Of a stretch of DNA of 64,000 nucleotides, positions 58,647 to 64,000 are shown in pieces. Under the pieces are notes generated by a model that was not told the origin of the DNA, did no database searches, and saw nothing but the letters and a program-made list of their open reading frames with translations. Made by a program: the position numbers and the translations under genes. Position 1 is the stretch's first letter; each line of letters starts with the position of its first letter. Source of the DNA: VRUE01 sp963705635 (GTDB lineage Bacteria; Actinomycetota; Thermoleophilia; Solirubrobacterales; 70-9); assembly GCA_963705635.1 (NCBI GenBank), contig CAVPKH010000002.1:1-64000 (forward strand), given 5' to 3'.

Positions 58647-59009
58647 CTACGAGAAGCCTGATTCACCGTCTTCGACCTCGTCGACTATCTCCGACCGCTT
58701 GATCCGGCGACCGCGATTGACATCCCAATGAGCGACCAGGCAAAAGGCGGCGAAAATCGCGGAGGCGGCAGCGACGGCCCAGGGCAAGGGTATGGCGGGC
58801 ACGGAGCCTTCGGCAGCGGCGACCGCTGTTAGAACAGCCCCGGCGGCGATACCAACGAAGACGCCGCCGGCCCCGCGCCATATCGTCGAAGGATCCGGCC
58901 ATTCCCGCTCGTGTCGCGTGATTCGACGTAAGCGGCGACCGCCCTTGCCGGACAGATCCTCAATCGAATCTCCCTCTTGCCTGGCCCGCAGGCGCTCTGA
59001 TCGTTGCAT
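58647..59009 (-). CDS. Small two-helix membrane protein
   Basis: About 120 residues from ATG 59009 (MQRSERLRARQEGDSIEDLSGKGG). A basic, polar N-terminus is followed by two membrane helices (GAGGVFVGIAAGAVLTAVAAA and PLPWAVAAASAIFAAFCLVAHW) and an acidic C-terminus (EIVDEVEDGES). Upstream in-frame sequence looks non-coding. No family recognised. Convergent with the SDR gene. Confidence 0.6.
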   Translation of the reverse strand: MQRSERLRARQEGDSIEDLSGKGGRRLRRITRHEREWPDPSTIWRGAGGVFVGIAAGAVLTAVAAAEGSVPAIPLPWAVAAASAIFAAFCLVAHWDVNRGRRIKRSEIVDEVEDGESGFS

Positions 59010-59315
59010 TGCCTTCCTCGCGAAATGCCTGCTCTCGCTCTGCTGAGACAGGCGGCGCAATGAGACAGATACAAACGATTCCCATGTCTGAGAAGCACCT
59101 ATATATGGATGCAAACAAGGCAGAGCCAGTAAACCTTTGCATCCCTTTCGCGCAGACTCCAACTGCGCAATATCACCCACCTGGGTTTAGGCTCCCACGC
59201 CCGGCAGAAGGACATCCTGCGCCTTTCTGCTTGGCGGTGACTGGCAGCGGGCTGGCAAGCACTTTAGGAATCTCGCTGGCAGCTGTCAAGAACCGCCCGC
59301 CCGCCGCGCGGACAC
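59010..59315. other. Intergenic region with inverted repeat
   Basis: 306 bases without a supported gene; AT-richer than average around 59095-59150. GGATGCAAA (59107-59115) and TTTGCATCC (59136-59144) form a perfect 9-bp inverted repeat with a 20-base loop. It lies upstream of the two-helix membrane protein on the minus strand and may be its operator, or the terminator of the gene to the right. Confidence 0.5.
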
Positions 59316-60242
59316 TCAGTCGGTCCCCTCGGCCTCGGGGTCGCGCCAGACCTGCTTGCGCCATGGCGGGCTGATGGTGAAACGGGCCCGGCTGGTGGTG
59401 GCCACCGACTCGAGCGGGATCAGGTGGACGCTGCCGGACGGGGTCAGGCGTTCGAGACGGGGGACGCCGTCGGCGTTGCCGGCGTGGCTGCCGCCGGAGA
59501 CGAAAAGGACGTGGGTCTCCGCCCCCCAGCCATTGTCGGGACGCACGCCAACCAACTCCGCGACGTCCCTGAGCGACCCCATGCCGGCGTCGGAACCCCA
59601 GTTGACGATTCCCTGGTCGTGGTTGTAGCCGTGGTGGGAGGAGGCTCGCTCATCGACGGAGCCGCCGGGACCGATCCTGAATTGCACGCTTTCCCAGTCG
59701 TCCCGGTGATAGCCCTCCTCGCCCACGATCGGGACGCCGCGCAGGGTGGCGGAATCGGCGTAGTAGAGCCAGTACTGGATGTAGAGGTTGCCGGCGCGGG
59801 AGCCGGAGCAATCGGCGCCGCCGGCCTCCGCGGCCGCAACCGCGTCGGGCCGGCAGTCGATCACGTGAACGAAGGCCGAGACCGGCAAGCCGGCATCGGT
59901 GCCACGCACGTAACCGCGTTCGTCGCCGTCGCCGCAGGCGGTGCTGCGGCAGCGCCGGAAATCCACCGGCACCGCCCGCGAGCCCTGCTCGAAGAACAGC
60001 GAGGGCATGTGCTCACGGACCAGCTTCCCGACTTCGGTTCCGTAAGCGGCGATCAGGGCCGGTTCGTCACCGTCGCAGCCGTCCGCCAGCGCAGCGGCGC
60101 AGAGGATTCGCGAAGCGACCATCCGCGCCAGCCCGGCGGCCGGCACCCGCACTCCCGCCGCCACCATGGCCGCGAAAAGCAAGGAGACGAGCAGCAACAA
60201 TCCCATCCACTCGACCGTCGACTGCCCCCGCTCCGACTCCAT
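59316..60242 (-). CDS. TadE-like anchored protein with Vps62-like domain
   Basis: 308 residues. The N-terminus MESERGQSTVEWMGLLLLVSLLFAAMVAAG is a Tad/TadE-type pseudopilin or membrane anchor. The rest contains AFVHVIDCRPDAV, NLYIQYWLYYADSATL, HRDDWESVQFRIG, HHGYNHDQGIVNWGSD and THVLFVSGGSHAGNAD. This layout of HRDDWE and GGSHA motifs resembles Vps62-related domains (eukaryotic and bacterial surface proteins of unknown role). Cysteine pairs suggest secretion. A pilin-like anchor joined to this domain is unusual. No other Tad genes are nearby. Confidence 0.78.
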   Translation of the reverse strand: MESERGQSTVEWMGLLLLVSLLFAAMVAAGVRVPAAGLARMVASRILCAAALADGCDGDEPALIAAYGTEVGKLVREHMPSLFFEQGSRAVPVDFRRCRSTACGDGDERGYVRGTDAGLPVSAFVHVIDCRPDAVAAAEAGGADCSGSRAGNLYIQYWLYYADSATLRGVPIVGEEGYHRDDWESVQFRIGPGGSVDERASSHHGYNHDQGIVNWGSDAGMGSLRDVAELVGVRPDNGWGAETHVLFVSGGSHAGNADGVPRLERLTPSGSVHLIPLESVATTSRARFTISPPWRKQVWRDPEAEGTD

Positions 60243-60357
60243 GCGGCGAAGCTAGAAGCGCCGCGGCTACAGGTGTGTGACAACTGCGCCGAATTCCGCC
60301 CGCTGCCGCTACGCGATTGCCGTTGGCGCCAACCGCGAGCTCCAACCGTCGCTCAGG

Positions 60358-61908
60358 CTATTCGTGCCTCGTCAGCAACTGGTCAACCGGGGCATAGTCG
60401 TCGCGCAACGGCGCCGCCCCCCCAGCGATGCTTTCGATGTCCGAGCGGACGTAGGTGACGGCGCCTTCGGCGCTCGAGTGGACCGCCTTTGGCAGCGGTC
60501 GATCGGAGGCGATCGGCACCGCGTTGCTGCCGAACGGGGCGCCGTCTTCCCCGGCGAAGGCGATCAGTCGGACGTCGGAAAAGGCATCGAGGAACGTCGC
60601 CAGCTCGGCCTTCATCATGTCAAGCGGCGGGGCGTCGATCAGGTTCATCGCGTAGATGCCGCCGGGCTTGAGCACGCGCTTCACTTCGGCCATCCACTCC
60701 GCCGTGGTGAGCTGCCACGGCACGGAGTCGTGACTGAACGCGTCGCCGACCACGACGTCAGCGCTGTCGCTTTCGACATCGAGCATGTTGACGCGCGCAT
60801 CGCCCACCGTGACGCGAAACTGCGGCGGGCCGGGCAAGCTGACCCGGCTCTCGACAAAATCGATCAGGCCGCCGTCGACCTCGAGCACCTGGGCGCGCGA
60901 ACCGGGTCGGGTCGCCTCGAGCCAGCGCGGCAGGGTCAAGCCGCCGCCGCCGACGAACACCCCGGTGAGGGGGGCCTTCGGGGGAAAGGTCCCGTCGATC
61001 GCATCAGCGATCCACTGCGTGTAGCCGTACTCGAGCCGCGCCGGGTGCCTGGGGTCGATGAACGACTCATAGCCATCGTCCAGCAGCAGGTTGTAACCGC
61101 CGGGTCGTTCCGCTTCGCGAACGATGCTGATGCAGTTGTAATGGGTTTCGGTGAGGCAGGGGGAGTCGGACTGGGCGGAGGCCACGCCCACGGCGACCGC
61201 CACCACCGCCACGACAGCCACCCCGCCCGCCGAAAGGAGCTGTGAGCTGGCCCCCAGCGCGATGCCGGAGAAGATGATCACCGCGCCAACGACCGCCACC
61301 GCGGTGCTGACCGGCATCAGCGGCACCAGCACGAAGCCGGTCCCGAACGTGCCGACCAGAGCGCCGGCAGTCGCCCAGGCCGAGAGCCGCCCGACCACCG
61401 TGCCGCTGGCCCGCAGGTCATGCAGCTGCAGGTGGGCGACGGCCGGGGAGACGGCGCTGAGCACCGCCGCAGCGGGCACGAGCGAGACGAGCATGATGCC
61501 GAGCGCGGCGAACTCGCCCTCGCCGCGGGCGCCCGGGCCGAGCCAGCGCACCGCCGGCACGGTCAGCAGCGTGAGCACACCGCCGAGGAGCAGCAGCACG
61601 ACGACCAGGCGGCGGGTGTCGGTGCGGTCCGCCAGGTACCCGCCGATGGCGGCGCCGGCGGCGATGCCGCCGAGCGCGGCGCCGATGATCGAGGTTGTCG
61701 TCTCGAGCGTCAGGCCGACATACGGGGCCAGCAGCCGAACGGCGAGGATCTCCAGCACGAGCACCGCGCCCGCAGCGACGAAGACGAGCGCCGCAGCGGC
61801 GGGACGCGGCAGCGCATTGGGAAGTTGCTCGGCCGCTTTTGCGACAGAGCTCTTCTTACCCCTGCCGCCTCTCTCCCGCGTCCGCTTGGAAGGCGTCCTC
61901 GTCGCCAT
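60358..61908 (-). CDS. Membrane-fused spermidine synthase-like protein
   Basis: 516 residues. The N-terminal half is an MFS-like bundle of about eight helices (AAALVFVAAGAVLVLEILAVRLLAPYVG, TTSIIGAALGGIAAGAAIGGYLAD and others). The C-terminal half is a SpeE-type fold: LLDDGYESFIDPRHPARLEYGYTQW, GVFVGGGGLTLPRWLEATRPG, VLEVDGGLIDF, VTVGDARVNMLD and DVVVGDAFSHDSVPWQLTTAEW. Key polyamine-site residues are not conserved in view, so true spermidine synthesis is uncertain. A palindrome lies in its promoter. Confidence 0.88.
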   Translation of the reverse strand: MATRTPSKRTRERGGRGKKSSVAKAAEQLPNALPRPAAAALVFVAAGAVLVLEILAVRLLAPYVGLTLETTTSIIGAALGGIAAGAAIGGYLADRTDTRRLVVVLLLLGGVLTLLTVPAVRWLGPGARGEGEFAALGIMLVSLVPAAAVLSAVSPAVAHLQLHDLRASGTVVGRLSAWATAGALVGTFGTGFVLVPLMPVSTAVAVVGAVIIFSGIALGASSQLLSAGGVAVVAVVAVAVGVASAQSDSPCLTETHYNCISIVREAERPGGYNLLLDDGYESFIDPRHPARLEYGYTQWIADAIDGTFPPKAPLTGVFVGGGGLTLPRWLEATRPGSRAQVLEVDGGLIDFVESRVSLPGPPQFRVTVGDARVNMLDVESDSADVVVGDAFSHDSVPWQLTTAEWMAEVKRVLKPGGIYAMNLIDAPPLDMMKAELATFLDAFSDVRLIAFAGEDGAPFGSNAVPIASDRPLPKAVHSSAEGAVTYVRSDIESIAGGAAPLRDDYAPVDQLLTRHE

Positions 61909-61929
61909 GGAGGATCAGATTACTAAAGA

Positions 61930-61953
61930 AATATCGATCTATAGGTCGATATT
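61930..61953. promoter_or_regulatory. AATATCGA-N8-TCGATATT palindrome upstream of spermidine synthase-like gene
   Basis: Perfect 8-bp arms (61930-61937 and 61946-61953) around TCTATAGG, 22-45 bases before the ATG at 61908. It stands in a short AT-rich patch between this gene and the 3' end of the preceding pnt operon. Likely an operator; the regulator is not known. Confidence 0.6.
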
Positions 61954-61992
61954 CGCGCGGTCGCAGTGCCCGCTCGGGGCCGCGGGACGGAC

Positions 61993-63426
61993 TTAGAGGT
62001 TTTGAATCTCGGCGGCGATGTCGGCGGCCGCCTTCTTGGCGTCGTCGAAGAGCATCGAGGTGTTCGACTCGTAGAAGAGGTCGTTGTCGATGCCGGCGAA
62101 GCCGGGGCTGAGCGAGCGCTTGATCACGATCACCTGCTGGGCCTGGTCGACCTCGATGATCGGCATCCCGGCGATCGGGCTGTCGGGGTCGTTCTTGGCC
62201 GCCGGGTTGGTGACGTCGTTGGCCCCGACCACGACCGCGACGTCGGTGCGCGGCATTTCGGGGTTGATCTCCTCCATCTCCTTGAGCTGCTCGTAGGGCA
62301 CGTCAGCCTCGGCGAGGAGAACGTTCATGTGCCCCGGCATGCGGCCCGCCACCGGGTGGATCGCGTAGTTGACGGTGACGCCGCGCTTCTCGAGCTCGTC
62401 GCCGACCTCCTTGATCGCGTGCTGGGCCTGGGCAACGGCGAGGCCGTAGCCCGGGACGATCACGACGGTGTCGGCGTAGGCGAGCTTGATCGCCGCGTCC
62501 TGGGCGCCGATCGAGACGTGGGGCCGTTCCTCGGTGCTGCCACCCCCGCCGCCCGCCGGGGCGCCGCCGAAGCCGGCGAAGAGGACGTTGCCGACCGAGC
62601 GGTTCATCGCCGTCGCCATCTCCATCGTCAGGATCGTTCCCGAGGAGCCGACCAGGGTGCCGGCGACGATCAGGGCGACGTTGTCGAGGGCGAAGCCGGC
62701 GGCCGCGGCGGAGAGGCCGGTGAAGGCGTTGAGCAGCGAGATCACAACCGGCATGTCGGCGCCGCCGATCGGCAGCACGACCAAATTTCCGAGCAGCCCA
62801 GCCGCAAGCAGGATGGCGATGAAGATCGCCTGCGAGGGATCGTCGTTGTTGATCGCGATGTTGACGCAGGCGACGAGGATGCCGATCAGCAGGGCGGCGT
62901 TGATCACCTGCTGACCGGGGACGGCAAGCGGCTTGGTCGGGATCAGGTCCTGCAGCTTGGCGAAGGCGATGTTCGAGCCCCAGAAGGAGACCGAGCCGAC
63001 GACGGCGGCGAAGAGGACCGGGATCAGGGTGTCGAGCGGCATCGAAGAGATCTGGCCGATCGAGATCTCGTGAATCCCGTTGCGGATCTCCGACCAGGCG
63101 ATCAGGGCGACGGCGCCGCCGCCGACGCCGTTGTAGAGGGCGACCATCTGCGGCATCTCGGTCATCTGCACGCGGACCGAGGCGATCACGCCAATCGCGG
63201 TGCCGATCCCGAGCCCGGCGGCGATCAGGCCCCAGTTGCCGATCCCGTCGAGCAGCAGCGTCGTCACCACGGCGACCGCCATGCCGGCGGCGGCGACCAG
63301 GTTGCCCTGCTTGGCGGTGGTCGGGTGGGTGCCGCGTTTGACGCCGAGGATGAAGAGCGAGAAGGCGACGATGTAGAGCGCGGTGGCGGCGTCGCCGCCC
63401 GGCTTGAAGACTGCCAGCAGGGTCAT
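61993..63426 (-). CDS. pntB: NAD(P) transhydrogenase subunit beta
   Basis: 477-residue proton-translocating transhydrogenase subunit. About nine membrane helices (VAAAGMAVAVVTTLLLDGIG, MVALYNGVGGGAVALIAW, VVGSVSFWGSNIAFAKL and others) precede the NADP(H)-binding domain III with VVIVPGYGLAVAQAQHAIKEVGDELEKRGVTVNYAIHPVAGRMPGHMNVLLAEA, VGANDVTNPAA and MPIIEVDQAQQVIVIKRSL. Overlaps pntAb by 4 bases. The operon order pntAa-pntAb-pntB is the common three-subunit form. Confidence 0.96.
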   Translation of the reverse strand: MTLLAVFKPGGDAATALYIVAFSLFILGVKRGTHPTTAKQGNLVAAAGMAVAVVTTLLLDGIGNWGLIAAGLGIGTAIGVIASVRVQMTEMPQMVALYNGVGGGAVALIAWSEIRNGIHEISIGQISSMPLDTLIPVLFAAVVGSVSFWGSNIAFAKLQDLIPTKPLAVPGQQVINAALLIGILVACVNIAINNDDPSQAIFIAILLAAGLLGNLVVLPIGGADMPVVISLLNAFTGLSAAAAGFALDNVALIVAGTLVGSSGTILTMEMATAMNRSVGNVLFAGFGGAPAGGGGGSTEERPHVSIGAQDAAIKLAYADTVVIVPGYGLAVAQAQHAIKEVGDELEKRGVTVNYAIHPVAGRMPGHMNVLLAEADVPYEQLKEMEEINPEMPRTDVAVVVGANDVTNPAAKNDPDSPIAGMPIIEVDQAQQVIVIKRSLSPGFAGIDNDLFYESNTSMLFDDAKKAAADIAAEIQNL

Positions 63427-63737
63427 TTGCCGGCCTTCCCGTCAGCGTCGGCCTTGGGTTTTGGCTTTTTGGAGAACATGCCGAGCATGCGGTCGGTGAC
63501 CATGAAGCCGCCGACGATGTTGATCGCGCCGAAGGCGACGGCGATCGTGCCGATGACGTACTCCAGCGGGTCGTCGGCGTAGCCGAGGACGATCAGGCCA
63601 CCGAGCATGACGATGCCGTGAATCGCGTTGGTCTGCGACATCAGCGGCGTGTGCAGGGTGGTCGGCACCTTCGAGATCACCTCGAAGCCGACGAAGGCGG
63701 CGAGCACGAAGATCGTGATCTCGGTCATCAGGCTCAT
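63423..63737 (-). CDS. pntAb: NAD(P) transhydrogenase subunit alpha part 2
   Basis: 104-residue membrane part of the alpha chain. Three helices: ITIFVLAAFVGFEVISKVPTTLHTPLMSQTNAIHGIVMLGGLIVLG is the family signature, then YVIGTIAVAFGAINIVGGFMVTDRML. A Lys-rich tail follows. Overlaps the first alpha part upstream and pntB downstream by 4 bases each. Confidence 0.95.
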   Translation of the reverse strand: MSLMTEITIFVLAAFVGFEVISKVPTTLHTPLMSQTNAIHGIVMLGGLIVLGYADDPLEYVIGTIAVAFGAINIVGGFMVTDRMLGMFSKKPKPKADADGKAGK

Positions 63738-64000
63738 TTGGCCGCCCTCTCGTTGCGGATCTCGCCGCCGTGGGTGATGCAGGCGGCGGCGACGATGTCG
63801 TCCTCGAAGTCGACTTTGAGCCCGCCCTCCTCGTCGATCAGCAAGCCGAGCAGGTTCTCCAGGTTCTTGGCGTAGAGCTGCGAGGCGGGCCGGGGCATCT
63901 CGCTGGCGAGGTTGCGCGGGCCGATCACCTTGACGCCGTTCTCGGCCACGGTCTGCCCCGCCTCGGTCAGCTCGCAGTTGCCGCCGGTCTCGGCGGCGAG
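63734..64000 (-). CDS. pntAa: NAD(P) transhydrogenase subunit alpha part 1, 5' end outside window
   Basis: C-terminal 88 codons of the NAD(H)-binding subunit; the frame remains open to the window edge. GGNCELTEAGQTVAENGVKVIGPRNLASEMPRPASQLYAKNLENLLGLLIDEEG matches the conserved end of PntA/AlaDH-like domain I, and VAAACITHGGEI is the typical last segment. It is coupled to pntAb by a 4-base overlap. Confidence 0.92.
   Translation of the reverse strand, partial: LAAETGGNCELTEAGQTVAENGVKVIGPRNLASEMPRPASQLYAKNLENLLGLLIDEEGGLKVDFEDDIVAAACITHGGEIRNERAAK

Overview
The window is 64 kb of high-GC chromosome with dense, mostly short-spaced genes, no rRNA or tRNA genes, no insertion sequences and no CRISPR array. 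Gene content suggests an actinobacterium, probably of the Thermoleophilia/Solirubrobacterales type. The evidence is FtsZ next to a ParA ATPase, an F420-type luciferase-like oxidoreductase, ergothioneine genes egtB-egtD, a DipZ-like CcdA/thioredoxin fusion, a paired ArsA/Get3-like ATPase operon, class II FBPase GlpX, and a complete type IV pilus locus of the PilM-N-O kind. The lineage is inferred from gene families; no 16S gene is present.

Layout. 1-5.5 kb: 3' end of leucyl aminopeptidase, a thioesterase, an HxlR regulator with palindromic sites, an aldehyde dehydrogenase and an acyl-CoA dehydrogenase, ending in a 48-bp perfect palindrome. 5.5-12 kb: two-component system, DipZ, PRC-barrel protein, MeaB GTPase, acetyltransferase-like protein, small membrane protein, XRE regulator. 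12-16.5 kb: glycosyltransferase, GH57 enzyme and two methyltransferases. 16.5-22 kb: class III cyclase, gamma-glutamyltransferase, FtsZ, ParA. 22-27.6 kb: two ArsA-like ATPases, a secreted CHAP protein with five 47-residue repeats, an unknown 530-residue protein, a second HxlR regulator. 27.6-47.1 kb: type IV pilus locus on the minus strand, in two blocks: pilA/minor pilins/pilD/pilM/pilN/pilO, and pilT/pilX-like/pilB/pilT/pilC. A small toxin-antitoxin and Fic island at 37.3-39.5 kb separates them. 47.1-53 kb: primary sigma factor, BrkB-family membrane protein, three TetR regulators and a double winged-helix regulator. 53-58.6 kb: GlpX, LLM oxidoreductase, a basic histone-like protein, egtD-egtB and an SDR. 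58.6-64 kb: membrane proteins, a spermidine-synthase-like membrane protein, and pntB-pntAb-pntAa running off the right edge.

Strongest non-obvious signals. (1) A class I cyclic-di-GMP (GEMM) riboswitch lies in the pilA leader, linking pilin expression to c-di-GMP. (2) The ftsZ reading frame begins upstream of its apparent start: a strong Shine-Dalgarno and ATG inside the end of parA open a frame that joins the FtsZ frame if one base is skipped in a T5 run. This would give FtsZ an acidic tail of about 110 residues. (3) That tail is related in sequence to the N-terminal tail of the neighbouring ParA. (4) The rpoD leader carries a promoter with a palindrome in its spacer, followed by an intrinsic terminator before the start codon. 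(5) A vapC-like toxin gene seems to have lost its GTG start (now GTA) at the junction with its antitoxin. (6) Two regulator genes in the TetR cluster share a nearly identical operator-like sequence.
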